Origin: Cyrtodaria siliqua
Lineage: Eukaryota > Mollusca > Bivalvia > Adapedonta > Hiatellidae
Reading direction: 5' to 3'
Assembly: GCA_037043455.1 (NCBI GenBank)
Contig: JAWPHD010000243.1
Location: 156,501 to 220,500, forward strand
Length of the DNA: 64,000 nt
Under the pieces are notes generated by a model that saw only the letters and a program-made list of their open reading frames with translations, did no database searches and had not been told where the DNA came from. The position numbers were made by a program, and so were the translations under genes. Shown here piece after piece: positions 1-12,319 of this stretch (the stretch's first letter is position 1; the number at the start of each line of letters is the position of its first letter).

Positions 1-535
1 GATATTCTAAATGTATTTGCTGAATAACGAATCTCGAGTTTTTTGTTTTTCGACATTCAAAATGTATTTGTTCAATAACGAATCTCGAGTTTTTGTTTTG
101 GATATTCAGATTGTTGAAGGTTGAATCACGAGTTTTTGTTTTTCGACATTCAAATTTTATATGTGGTGAATAACGAATCTCGATTTTTTTGTTTGTCGAT
201 ATTCAGATATTTTATGATGAATAATGTATCTCGAGTTTTTTGTTTTTCGACATTCAAAACTTATTTTTTGAATAACGAATCTCGAGGTTTTTTGTTTTTC
301 TATATTCATATTTATTTTGTTTTATAACGATTCTCGAGTTTTTTGTTTTTCTACATTCAAACTTATGTTTTGAATAACGAATCTCGAGTATTTGTTTTTC
401 GATATTCAGATTTTTTTTGTCGAATCACGAATCTCGAGTTTTTTGTTTTTCGATATTTAGTCGTTTTTTTTGTTGAATAACGAATCTCGAGATTTTTGTT
501 TTTCAATATTCAACTTGAATATCGAATGTCGAATA
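1..535. repeat. Minisatellite, unit about 51 bp, about 10 copies
   Basis: The phrase AACGAATCTCGAG followed by a T-rich stretch, and a TTTTTCGAnATTCA phrase, recur about every 50-52 bp. The array starts before the window edge and decays at about 535. Short frames inside it are products of the repeat. Confidence 0.85.
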
Positions 536-1140
536 TCGAATATCATGCTAACTTCAGCCCCCATCCGAGCTTTCATTAATATTATCAATCTATCAAAGTT
601 TGGTTAAGATCGGATGAAAAATGAAGGCCATATCGTCTTAACGAGGTAAAAGTTAACGGACGACGGACGGACGACGGACAACTCGCTATCCCATAAGCTC
701 TGCTGGCTCTAGGTCCTTAGAGCTAAACATAGAACATATTGGTCCAGCAGTTTTGTTCCAAATGTTTTGCACATAATCCAACAGCCGACACATACTGAGT
801 TAATGGTGCGTTTTCATTGAACGTCAGTATAAATTTTCATGCTGAAAAAGGAAAATAATGCATTTTAGAAGTCAATAGTAATTTAACTTTATGTGTGGAG
901 ATAAATAATGCATTAAACATCCATTATTGCATAATGGCGGTCAGTAAATATTTCTCATTTCTTTTTGTAAAAAAATGAATTTTTAACTAATTTAAAGTGA
1001 CGTTTTTGGTTTATATCACATTGTTGATCTATTTGTTATATTGTTCAAGCATTGTTATCTTAACATTCTGAGTTTTGAATTTTCTTTTATATGAGTGCAT
1101 GAATACAGTATTTTGGCATCTCAGTTTTTATGTTTTTAAA
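536..1140. other. Gene-less stretch, dispersed-repeat remnant
   Basis: No coding signal seen. At about 655-690 there is a GGACGACGGAC-rich run followed by a phrase on CTCTGCTGGCTCT. From memory this resembles the tail of a dispersed repeat common in bivalve genomes. Nothing else is recognised. Confidence 0.4.
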
Positions 1141-2860
1141 GGGAGCATTCATTCATGAGACAAAGATACATGACCCTCACTTTTCTGCGGGTTTTTTGGC
1201 AGCGTATGTGTCATTCAGTGATGAGAATGTAAATTATTCATTTTTAATTTGGGCCTAGATATGAATGACAGCATGGCATTTAAATTTTAATTCATACAAT
1301 GCAAAAATTAATGGGCTTGTTACACCTATAAGGCGGGATCTTATAAATTTTCATTTTCTCCCAGTTTCTCGAATGTTACTGAGAGCTCGACTTGTACGTG
1401 AGGAAGTGTCTATTCTTACGGATGGCTTAATGTATACAGTACTGGTTCTATCCAGAAACAGCGGGTGGTCTGCCTCCACCACAAAAAGATCGACCGTCAT
1501 ATATAGCCTTGCATGTGTTGAAAATGACGTAAAACACCACACAAACAAACAAAACAAAATATTCTTACTTAACTGGCATTTTCTTTTGGATTGATTATTT
1601 GTCGTCAAAAAGATACGTCACAGTCCTTTAGTACCGGTTTTGACATTCTTTTTGATATTTTTCTCCTCGAAAAGCCGTAATTTGGAGATTCAGATTTTTA
1701 AAGTCTTTAAAAGATGGCCTGGAGAAACATTTTCTATGTAAAAAGTAGGCTTGTTTGTTGTCATCATGTAGATATATGTATTTGTCATCATAATTCAGCA
1801 TTATTATTTTCAAAATCATGCTTTTATACATGTGTAGGTATGACACCACAAAATCCTTCCCCTTACCCCCTAAATTTGGATTTCTGAGATAACGTCATAG
1901 AGAACTGTAGGCAAAGTATGCTGCCCAATAATTAAAACTTGGCTTTTAAGCATAAAGCTTGTACCAAACTTGCATTTAGGAATAATTGGGATGCCAATAT
2001 AATCATGTAGTGTTCTCAAATTAAGGTATGATACCACAAATAGTGAAAAATTGCCTTGAAAATTGAATTCTGGCATAAAAACCAGCACATTTTGCATTCA
2101 AAAAGCAGTTTTGTTTGGCCAAACCTTTTGATTTCTTCATGTTTATTGACTTTCTGAATCCATTTAATCAAGTATAGGTATGCCGTACGACATTTTATAA
2201 AACAGTTAAGGTAGGTTAAAAATGAAAAGAATGTACACAGATTCGTTGGCTACCGCTCGTTTTCTTTTTAAACGTATATATCTTGATCGATACTCAGTCG
2301 ATTCACGAAAACGTTTCTTTTTTTAATGCATTGTAGTGTAGGCTTTGTCAGAATAGCTGCTTTGAAAATTCACTCACAGTTAAGTGTTCTTATAGGTGTA
2401 TCACACCCATTGCATCACAGGAAGTGTTCGTCTGGGGTAGTCGCATAATGGCGGTCAATAAATAATTCTCATTTCTGTTGTTTTTTTTGGAATGGTTATT
2501 TGTCTGCAAAAAAGATACTTCAAAGTCTTTTAGAACCGGATTTTACATGTTTTTGCCATTTTTTCCTCTGAAAGAAGTAATCTGGAGTTTCAGACTTTTT
2601 AGGTCTTTAATTGATGGCCTGGAGAAACATTCATGAGTTCTTTCTTAGGAGATACAAGACCTTCACTTTTCTGTGGAATTTTTCTTAGAAGATACAAGAC
2701 CTTCACTTTTCTGTGGACTTTTTGGCAGCATATATTTAATTTGTGATGAGCATGTAAGTTATTCATTTTTAATTTGGGCCTAGATATAAATGGCAGCATA
2801 GCATTTAAATTTTAATTCATAAACAACTCAATGCAAAAATCAATGGTCGTGTTACACCTA
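900..2860 (+). repeat. Local segmental duplication, two diverged direct copies
   Basis: Several blocks occur twice in the same order and orientation. The phrase CATAATGGCGGTCA lies at about 930 and 2443. A block ending GATGGCCTGGAGAAACAT lies at about 1590-1735 and 2485-2630. The phrase TTTGGGCCTAGATAT lies at about 1248 and 2773, followed by a shared run into GTTACACCTATA. The second copy also has a 43 bp tandem duplication at about 2640-2720 (CAAGACCTTCACTTTTCTGTGG twice). It looks like two copies of an unclassified dispersed element or an old tandem duplication. Confidence 0.6.
1400..1560 (+). mobile_element. SINE 3' part (Meta-SINE-like)
   Basis: The segment reads TGGTTCTATCC, then GTCTGCCTCCACCACAAAAA, then GTCATATATAGCC and TGACGTAAAACACC, and ends in a CAAA-type tail at about 1540-1560. 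The order matches the body and tail of the SINE at 40976-41277 (reverse strand there). No tRNA-like head is visible, so it is 5'-truncated. Confidence 0.45.
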
Positions 2861-2869
2861 TATATATAT

Positions 2870-3955
2870 ATTGATATAGTGTTAAGGAAATGTTTACATG
2901 TATATTTTGCTTCTAAAAGTGCAGAAAATTTACTGACAAATTTGCATATGTTAGTCTGACATGCTGTAGGATTTCCATGGTAGGTATTTTCAAAGTTGTA
3001 TACGCATGTATTTGTCTATTTATTGTTTCCGGGGGCCCCGTTTGGTCACGGGGAAAAGAATAGGGCCACTGCAGATCCCTTTGGAGGGGAAGGCAGAGGG
3101 GTAGAATCCCCACACATTCATTTACATTTTATCATTTATTGTTCATGTTGATTAAAAGTCTTCATCATGATCCATGCATTGTTTCAGGTGCCATCTCGAT
3201 CACATCAAATAGTGGCAGAAAAACAATAAACGTGGCTCCAGCATATAAATGTAGTTTCTACGATAGAATTTGCAGCAACTCTTCAGTTCATGGTGAGAAA
3301 GTTCTAGGCCCATTTTCCATATTTTAGCTCGATGTACATGGAGGATGAGCCTGGCATGTTCATGCCTATTAGGCGCCATATAACATTTCATGTGTTGGTG
3401 CGCCTTAAAACCCAATTTAATTCAATTCAATTCAATTTTTGTTTAATTTGCCTCTTATTTGGAATATATTTGGTACTAATACCTATTGCTGAATGCATTC
3501 ATTACTTTAAAATGAGTGTATGTATGTTTAAATGAATTATAGAAGTATACATTTTACTCCTCTGTTAGGTGAGATATTGGTTGGAAACTACTAAATGATT
3601 CAGTTAAATTTAACACTTATTTACTTGCTAAGTGCAAATAGATCTTTGGAGATTGTAGGTAGAAAATATCAGCACTTGCTAAATGTTTCAAATAATAAAA
3701 GAAACCTACTAGGTCTTAATCTATATTTATTCACATAACATATATACTCTTTTCATTAAATATATGGATATAAGTAAGTAAAATTATACATTATTACGTT
3801 CCTGCATCTAGCCGTGTGTAAAAATATCATTATTTACATGAATAGTACTCTTTTTAAAATGAATCGCGGTTTTAAATTATTAATGTATGTACCGTGATTT
3901 AAACAGCAAGTAAAAAACCGCACTTGCTTTTTTCAGTAAGAGGCTAAACATATTA
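2870..3955. other. Gene-less stretch with a SINE tail
   Basis: At about 3355-3440 the sequence runs through GGCGCCATATAAC and GTTGGTGCGCC into a repeated ATTCA tail, the same 3' end structure as the SINE near 41 kb. A GC-rich phrase around 3029-3060 is probably another repeat fragment. No gene is supported. Confidence 0.4.
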
Positions 3956-4308
3956 AATTTGATCTATGAATGTAAGTCATCTCGCTTCTCTTTTGCTAAC
4001 CTACCTTCTAATTATAACGTCTCTGTGGCTAGTCTAATTTCGAATGCTAACCTATCTTTCTCAACATCTAGCTTCTCTTTAGCTATACTACTTTCGAATT
4101 CTAACCTATCTTTCTCAGCATCTCTTTCCTGCTTGGCTAATTCTCTTTCCTTCAGTCTAAATTCCCTTTCCCTAGCCTGTTCGTCTTTAACAAAGGTTCT
4201 AAGCTCCTCTCCAGTATGCCCTAACTCCTTACCCATAGCCGTAAGTTCCTTTATGGACGTCATGGTTATAGACATTGTGGAATAATCACTACAATAACTA
4301 CAATACAC
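3956..4308 (-). pseudogene. Gag-like coiled-coil remnant of an LTR retrotransposon
   Basis: The minus strand encodes a short frame with IKELTAMGKELGHTGEELR followed by a heptad-rich Glu/Lys/Arg segment (KERELAKQERDAEKDRL). This is the look of the N-terminal gag region of Gypsy- or BEL-type elements of molluscs. The frame ends at 4012 with TAA, and the same frame continues with LEGRLAKEKRDD, so the gene is broken. No pol, protease or integrase part follows. The family assignment is by general resemblance only. Confidence 0.4.
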
Positions 4309-5260
4309 AAGTCACTAATAACTCTACTCTACTAACTAGTAATGGTAAGTCACTGTGTCCTCAGTAAATACCTGGTCATCATCATAGGACAAGGTATATA
4401 CACATTTGCACTAGCCCTAACTACTAACGGTTATGTATATATAGTATCTAGCTTCCACAAAACATATATACTACATAAAATATCTATATTTGATATTGGA
4501 CACAAACCTTAAACAATCATAGAAATGTGTATAGCATGTACATGTATATTTACTTCTCCCATCAATATAAGTATACTCAAGTGTCACAACATGAGTAGAA
4601 CGTCTTGTTCGCCAACCTAATTGGATACTATTGGTATATCAAGGGAGGTAAAAACAGAACCCAAATGTTTAGCAAAAGTGCCTCAGACCCAATCGTGTAG
4701 ACCACTGCGACCTCGCGCCAAGGAAAGAACGTACAGTTTGCACTCACCCTCCCTTTGTCATGTCTGACTTGTCTTCCAAGCTGTGGCCGTGATCGTCCCC
4801 AGTCGCCTTGATGGATCAGAGCGTGGTACACAATTCTAAAATAATACGTAGATATTTAGTATATCATAACAAAGATCACTTATTGATTCTATCCCTCCGT
4901 AGTCGCCCAAAATCCCACTACTCTGAAAACCAGTTGTCGCAGAATGACCCTAGTGGTTGGGGCTGACTCAGGAAAGAATCAATGACGGTGAATGCATTTA
5001 CATAAGTTTAAGGCAACTTTTAAAATATGATAAATATATATACAATTATCTAAAAAAACAAGCAAATACACAGATGAAATATGAAAAGAATGTTCTCATG
5101 AACGTTTAAGACGTTCTTATTATTGTAACAAATACTAAATGTGTCGACTGATTATATACGACACTAAAGTGTTGTTAAAGTTATAACAAAATGTTTAGGT
5201 CATGGATAAAACACACAAGAGGAAAATGCTCTACATAGGGCCGACCATAAAACATGGTTG
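4309..5260. other. Possible LTR/leader region of the gag remnant
   Basis: This lies upstream of the gag-like frame on the minus strand. The block at about 5075-5190 (GTTCTCATGAACGTTTAAGACGTTC and following) has a close partner in the same orientation at about 28070-28190, as expected for LTR fragments of one family. LTR ends and a primer-binding site were not identified. Confidence 0.3.
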
Positions 5261-5752
5261 ATTTGCTGTTTTCCTACCTACCCATGAAAAAGTCCCTACA
5301 GAAAACATTGTATAGCAATTCTTTAACATATTTTCTTTTACTATATTTTGCTGTCGTCAGCAAAAAGGAGCACCTACCTACCTACCCCCTTACACAATCC
5401 TTGGTCGGGAAACAGCAAACATATGTATTTTAAGCTTGGCCTAACAATCATGTTAAGACTTTTAACTGCAATGAACAGAAGCGTATATGTTTTTAATTGA
5501 GAGAAAAATAAATGTACAGCTTTTTGCATTTGTAGGACCTTTACAATACATGTAATTTTAACATCTTGGAATCACACACTATCTATACAAGTGTATGCAG
5601 ATGCATGCATTTGATGTAAAATATCAAAAAAAAATGTCTGTGCTGCATTCCTCAAACATGTTTGAACGGGTTGTTCCCAAACTTTATATCTATTTATTTA
5701 AAATACAAAAAACCTTTAGGTCCATGAGTACACAGGTACAACAAAATGCATA

Positions 5753-5799
<47 letters not shown>

Positions 5800-7220
5800 A
5801 TATATATACACGGCAAAAAATGGCAATATATAAAGTCTATTTTGTCACATATACTTTTTTTGTAATATATTTTCTCCATTTCTCACTTACTAACAACTGT
5901 TTCAGTTCAAGAGTATTTCTCTTGGGAAAATAAAGAGATGTATATTGATATATACTTCAACATGTTATGCATGATTTTATTATATATATTTGTTTCTACT
6001 ACACTCAAACATGTCCCAAATAGTCAACCATGCAACGTTTCAAAACTAGCCGCTAAAAACCTGTGGCAACTAAATATCTATAATTTCAGTTAAATTTAAG
6101 ATAATAATATATGTAACGTACATAAAAAAATAAGATAATAATTAAATATACGTCTGCTTAAGGCAGGTGTCTGCCCATTATACGTGACCGATAAAACTGG
6201 TTTGATTGCACATATATTTTTTAAATATAAATAAATTTTAGTACTTATGAGTGTCAGTAGCAAACAATGGTTAACAAGACCTGTACTAATTGATTGGTAA
6301 TACTATGATCAATTTTTATAAATAATAGAATTGCTTAGTCTAAACCCCTCATATACATATATGTAGATAGTTTTCTTATAGTTGTTCCATTTTCACATGT
6401 TATTAACTGATTGAACTATGAATATCTGTCCTAAACCATAAATAGCCATTTATATATGAGTATATAGTGTACATTCTAAAATAAAATGAAATTCGTCTTC
6501 CAATGTGTTATAAACGGAACATATTCTATGTGATGACATTCTCAGTTGTGACAAGATCAAATGGAATTTTCTTATTTTAACAATATCGAAGTAAGGTTTA
6601 TACGTAAACTCATGGAACAGCGAATATGTGATAGCCCTGGTCGATTCATGTATACGACGTGTATCCCAATTTTATATTAAAGTATCTGTTAATCTGTGTT
6701 CAAACACTGCTATGAAGGTTTTTGCAAGTCCTACATCTTGACAAATCCAAACGTCATTAAAACCCAATTGCTCAAGTAATATCTGTACCGCAGATGCCCA
6801 GTTTTGTTTAATTGTGTTATTTTTTTATATCTTTTAGCATCATATTGTAAATTACTTTAATGTATTTAGCATTTCCACATGTCAATATTTTAAACCAATA
6901 TTTAATGATGGCTATCAATCTATACTGTTGTAAAGGTGTTCTACCTAACACCATAAACAAAGTCATTTTGAGATGAGTTTTGATTTTTTCACACCCATTA
7001 TAATTTCACAAAATGTTAGATGCACACGTTCTATAACATTTGAATTTAAAACAAGAGGCCCAATGGAGCCTGTGGATGCTCTTCTGGCTAAAACGGCTAT
7101 TGTATCAAGGGCTGTCGTCATAAAATGCCCATCAGTACATATTCTAAAACATTGCAAAAAAACAACAACAAAACAACAACATCCACAACAGAGACCCATC
7201 CTAACAATTAAATAGGCGTC
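5261..7220. other. Gene-less AT-rich stretch
   Basis: No supported gene. A (TA)n microsatellite lies at about 5752-5809. Nothing else is recognised. Confidence 0.5.
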
Positions 7221-7378
7221 CCTAGTTCTAATTTGGTATAGTTATTTGGGGACTCGAGGAACAATTGTATAAAATAGGTTTTGACCGCCTGTAGAGGGGC
7301 CCCTTTATACAGCGGTCAAAAATCATTTTATATAATAGTTGTGCCTCGAGTCCCTAAAGAACCTAAATTAGAACTAGG
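7221..7378. repeat. 158 bp near-perfect palindrome
   Basis: The left arm starts CCTAGTTCTAATTT and the right arm ends AAATTAGAACTAGG. The arms pair through GGGACTCGAGG and TTTTGACCGC to a centre at GGGGCCCC (about 7296-7303) with essentially no loop. This is a foldback or MITE-like structure that could extrude as a cruciform. No coding capacity. Confidence 0.85.
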
Positions 7379-7954
7379 TGTTGTTTTTAGTAAAAACAGA
7401 TGTCTCTCCTACATAGGCTATTTTTCTGAAAGCCCATTATGTGTAAAGCATTTTTGGAACATGTGTGCCATCTGGTGACTGGGGTTTTATCTTGTTACTG
7501 GGTGTAGAATACGTTACCTATAAAATAATAATTAAATTTTACTGCATTTTGAAGACTAAACATATATGGAAGTAAGGGTTTGTATATTAAATTGTCTTCA
7601 TTATTCATGGCTACGTTACCTTGTTTTATTAATTTTATTAACGTAAGACATTAAGAACTTTATTAACGTAAGACATTAAGAACATTAATGATATTACATC
7701 CGGAAGTTATTCCAAACCTTACATATATCACAGACATACCATGATGTTAATAATGTTTGGTTCTTGTAATATTCGTTACATTGTGTGTTTTTAAATCATT
7801 TTCTATTTTCCGCATGTTAAAAGAAATTAGAACAAATCATCCAAAGCAAGCCACTGGCTGTAACGTAGCTTGCAAAGCAATGTAGTGTGGGTAGTAAAGA
7901 GCAAATATCAGACCCCTTAAACTCTACAATTTGTTTTACATTCAACATCTCCTT
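7379..7954. other. Gene-less stretch with a short duplication
   Basis: A 27 bp phrase around TTATTAACGTAAGACATTAA is repeated in tandem at about 7632-7685. No gene is seen. Confidence 0.5.
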
Positions 7955-8262
7955 TTTTCATCATCCCAGTATATGGTTGTATTACCGAAATCAATTGTAA
8001 AAGCAAGTGTCTGTCAAAAGTCGACTCAATGTGCTTTGGTAAGTATGTCAAACACCATCTCTGCCAAATCGTCAAACGTACCAGGAACTGAGGGCTGATA
8101 TTGAGGTGTTGCGTTACCGCCACACACATACACATATTCAGTAGGTTGCTGTGTAGCTGGCTCAACTGATACTTATAAGCAGTGGAGAAATTTGGCTTTG
8201 TCAGTTCTAACTGAATTGCCATCAGCTGTTGCAAGGGCCCATGGTACTGATTCTAGAGGATA
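7955..8262 (-). pseudogene. Fragment of the transposon-type gene seen at 36.7-41 kb
   Basis: In one minus-strand frame the segment reads PWALATADGNSVRTDKAKF, then PSVPGTFDDLAEMVFDILTK, then a degraded VDF...TIYWDDEKRR phrase, with stops and frame changes. From memory these phrases belong to the middle of a transposon-associated gene family common in molluscs and cnidarians. They correspond to the part missing from the larger copy at 36685-40975. No intact reading frame. Confidence 0.4.
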
Positions 8263-9260
8263 TGATAGCTTCAACTTAAGATCTGTCTTATACCTGATTA
8301 ATAAGGGAACCAATTAACCAAATATAGTGTGTTATAGATCGGGTCGATGTGTCAATTAACAAGTCATTGACAAATATGACATGGTCTTCTCAGCCTGATG
8401 CTGTCATAGATCATCATCTACATTTATCTATGCTGAAATACGGACGATCGGAGGTATAGCTTATAGTTATTGATATCAACTCGGAATTGGGTTTGTGAAA
8501 CCAATGATAGATTCTGTGGCTCTTCTCAAATCTTTCTCATTGTTATTTGTTTGGGATGGATTCAGTTCTTTGCGCAAAGAAATAACTTCTGATGCCATCT
8601 TGAGAGTGGGCTCTAGCAGCTTTACTCTACTTTGACATGTATTGCACCAGTGGTATTACTGGTATGTGCATACTTTCTACTGAATCCAATGATGTTACCC
8701 TGAAAATGTGCATGTTGATTGATAGGTTTTGAATAGTTATGTGAATTGTGGCAGAGGGAAACTGACTCTCCAGTTTTGGAGAAGTTCATTTGACCCGGGG
8801 ATGGTTGTATCAAGACTCAGGGTGTCATTGAATATTTGGAAGGTGTCTAGCGTAGTTCCAATGATCATACTCAAAGAACATTAGACATAGGCGTTAGAGT
8901 AAAGATAAATGCATGTCAAGGTCATTTTCCTTTGTGTCTGTCTTTGATAAGAATTAGTATTATTAGTATTGTTTTGTTCAAATACTAGTAATCAGAATAA
9001 GGCAAGACTAACTTACATTGAATGGGGACAAAATATTATTATTATTCGGGGTTTGTCAAAAGAAGGAATTCATTGTATGGGAAGATGCCATAACTAGTAA
9101 AAAATAGTGTCAATAACGGATAAGCTCCCAGTAGTATATTGTGTATTTACTAATTTTCAGATTTATGAGCCATTTTAAAATATTTAATTATTATATATTT
9201 ATTTTATTTTTAGACATTATATTGATTGATTTACTTATAATAATCAGTTATAATACTCTT
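8263..9260. other. Gene-less stretch
   Basis: No coding signal, tRNA or clear repeat structure that I can support. Confidence 0.4.
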
Positions 9261-10230
9261 TTTTTTAAAATTCGTAGTTAAAAGTACAATACTAACACCT
9301 TTATTTCTAAAAACGTCCAATATTACATTTAACTTTAAATGGTAACGTAATGTTCGTGTTTATTTTACATATCGTATCAAATATATATATACACACACGT
9401 TTTATTTATTTATTTATTTATTCATCCTTATATATATTCATTTAATGAATAATATTTGATTATTAAAATAACCACTGTATCAATATAGAACTAGAGCCTT
9501 TCTTTCTGAAAACCTTCAATATGTATGACAAATAACTTCAAATGGTAACGTAAATTTCGTGTCAACGTCACTTAACGTAAACCACATTGTCTTTTGTAAA
9601 TTTGTTTTCTTCGTTAGATTTTGGTTTTTAACATGTTTGATAAATAATATAAAACATACATACCGTTTTTTTTGCATATAAACAATTTTTTAGTATTACA
9701 TTTTCAAAACATGATAATGGTAACGTATTTCAAATGGATGTCACGCCCTTATGTCACTCTCATTTGGCAAACATAATTCATTTGTAGCAAAATCATACCT
9801 TGTCAGGAAAATATATCCTTCAAAATTCCCCCAGAGTGGGGATGGCCTCTTTTGGTAACTTACGATCTAGTTATTATTAACTGTATTTATGATTTTTTGG
9901 TAACGAACAGAGTGTAACGTAAACTACAGTATATTTTCACATATGCATTAAGTTGAAAAGGCTGTCCAAATTAAACAATTCATAAATAACTTAAATATAG
10001 ATAGTATTTATTGTTCATATGAACATTTTTACTCATATTCAAATGTATTGAAGGTGTTTCGGAATTGTTATGGTAACGTAATGGTAACGTAATTGTTACA
10101 CACAAACGCCCGAACACTCAGATGGCACACATATTTCATTTTGAAGCTTTTTTTATGAACTTTCAGAAAATCATACCCTACAAAATTCCCTCTTGTGGGG
10201 GGTGTCTTTAGCCAGCTCAATGACTAACAG
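9260..10230 (+). repeat. Degenerate tandem repeat with GGTAACGTAA motif
   Basis: Phrases such as AAATGGTAACGTAA recur at about 9340, 9541, 9717, 10072 and 10081. Flanking phrases repeat too (CAAAATTCCC near 9822 and 10182, followed by a GTGGGG phrase). It looks like four or five diverged units of roughly 200-300 bp. No gene. Confidence 0.5.
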
Positions 10231-10237
10231 GAGAAAG

Positions 10238-10880
10238 GACCACCAAACCGCCATAAATCATTAAACTGGAACACGACGAAGACATGTGCAACTAGGTTTG
10301 GTAATGTTCATCCCTACCAAGTTACATGGAAATCCAGGCAGCGGATCAGGAGAAATATTCGGGACAAAGCTTATGTATTAAAACTTTTAAAGGGCCATAG
10401 CTCCACCAAAAGTCATTCAACCGAAACAAGACAATGATATAAGCAACTCAGTTTGGTTGAAAGCCTAATGGTGGTTGACGAGAACTATTCCGGACAAAGT
10501 TTGTTTATTAAAACGTTTTAAAGAGACACAACTCCACCAAATATCATTCAATCAGAACACGACAACGATATGTGCAACAAGGCTTGGTACTGATCCTTTC
10601 TTCCAAGTTTCACTGAAATCCAACTAGAGGTTCGTGAAAACTAGTCCGGAAAAAAGGTTTTGTATAAGGGTCATAACTCTGTCAAAAATCATTAAACCGG
10701 AACATGGCAATTATTTGCGCAACTAGGCTTGGTACTGATCATTCCTGCCATGTTCCGTTGATTTCCAGCCAGGGGTTCAGGAAAACTAATCTGTACAAAT
10801 TTAGTGCATTAAAACTGTTAACGGGCCATAACTCCGCCAACAATCATTTAACCGGAACAAGCGATGATAGGCATAACTAG
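10238..10880 (+). repeat. Tandem repeat, unit about 130-145 bp, 4-5 copies
   Basis: Each unit contains a CATAACTCCGCCAA-like phrase, CATTnAACCGGAACA, TGTGCAACTAGGCTTGGTACTGATC and TCCGGACAAA-like phrases. The copies are diverged by point changes. From memory this phrase set is a common bivalve repeat. Confidence 0.75.
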
Positions 10881-11244
10881 GCTTCAGGTCTCACAACACA
10901 CTTCGATTTTACTGTGTTGGCCATAGGCAGTAACGTCCAATTTTCCATTCTGAATCAAGCATTTACAGTCTAAAAGTATTATTTTGGGAAAATACAGTTA
11001 CTGCTGCTCATAAAAATCCACAAAATCTGGTACATAGCCAGTTTGGTATTTTTTAATATGAGTGGTGGCAGTCAAGTTACTCTGTTCGGCTTTTACTAAA
11101 CAGTTTGCACCTAAATTCATACGCATTTTGAGCACCCACAAATGTGTCACATGGTGTATTTAAAGGTGAACAAATACATAAAACCAGCAGGGGAGTTAAC
11201 TAGGAAACACTAAATGACACCACAACTTGCTAAAAGCAGTAAAA

Positions 11245-11370
11245 CAACCGAAAACCACCGGCATGCAGATTAGTTTTCAAGAAATTATCACAATACAGAT
11301 AACGCTGCAACCGAAAACCACCGGCATGCAGATTAGTTTTCAAGAAATTATCACAATACAGATAACGCTA
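11245..11370 (+). repeat. Exact 63 bp tandem duplication
   Basis: Two consecutive 63 bp copies begin CAACCGAAAACCACCGGC (at 11245 and 11308) and end GATAACGCT. I see no difference between the copies, so the event is recent. Confidence 0.9.
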
Positions 11371-11530
11371 CCAATGAACAGCGCTTAGCTTAAAAATCTA
11401 TGAAATTATAACAATTGGTATATTTCATAAAATGTCTGTCAATTCCATGTTATATCGAAACTGTTAATTAATCGCATTGAACCGCATTGCATGCACTTTA
11501 TACATAGTTGTTGAATTGATCTCAAATTAC

Positions 11531-11554
11531 AGTCAGTCAGTCAGTCAGTCAGTC
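11531..11554 (+). repeat. (AGTC)n microsatellite
   Basis: Six uninterrupted AGTC units. Confidence 0.9.
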
Positions 11555-12053
11555 AATGAAAATCAGTGATCAACTGCTTGCGACCGACTGCAGTGTTTCT
11601 CCAGACGACACTGTATACCTACTCAAAGCAGTGAAAATTGAATGCTGACCATTCGGATCAGAGCGAAAAAGATAGCAGCATAATACTATATGTAATGCAG
11701 CACAACACGTAACATGCCAAAAATAAATTCAGTACAGATCTGCGGAAAAAAATCTAGGCGACACAGGCAATCTTTAGCGTGAATAATGATAGAACCAGAA
11801 TTTAATGTTTTATTATGACGCGAAATTCACTTGAATTTCAATGATGTAATTCGCGTACATTTTTTTTATTCAAACATATATTAGCACAGTTTTATTTTTT
11901 AGTGCAAAATAACATTTATAATCATAATTTAGAACCGAGTTAAGGGCTGTTCCAGAAAAAAACACATTCCGTGTTTTTTCTTTCCTTAAAAAACCCAAAG
12001 AGTCATAAAAATGATAAGGACAGTCCAAGTCATCTGTTTATAAGTTATACTCC

Positions 12054-12312
12054 GTCACACTTTAACCTGCAACATAACCTTGGCCATAACTTGAAAAGTA
12101 GTTGACCTATATTCATAAAACTTCACACACATCTTTATCTTACCTCAAGGAATGTTGTTACATATGTCCAATAACTCTGATTTTTATCTTGGCAAAGTTA
12201 TACCCTTTTTATAAAACTTTAACCTGCAACCTAACCAAGCTCATAACTGGCCATAACTTACTAAAATACACGGCAGGCGACACAAATGTTCCGAGGAACA
12301 CCCTTCTAGTGA
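12054..12312 (+). repeat. Dispersed repeat, copy 1
   Basis: The block starts near AACCTGCAACATAACCTTGG and ends at GAACACCCTTCTAG. It shares AAAACTTCACACACATCTT and CTTACCTCAAG with the copy at 50919-51157. Class unknown. Confidence 0.6.
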
Positions 12313-12319
12313 TTGGATG

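Noticed and set aside
121..327. 68-codon frame at the left edge
   Set aside because: It translates the 51 bp minisatellite and repeats itself.
4628..4831. 67-codon minus-strand frame as a gene
   Set aside because: No start context, no family resemblance; it lies in the presumed leader of a retroelement remnant.
5694..5933. Ile/Tyr-rich frames on both strands
   Set aside because: They are translations of a (TA)n microsatellite.
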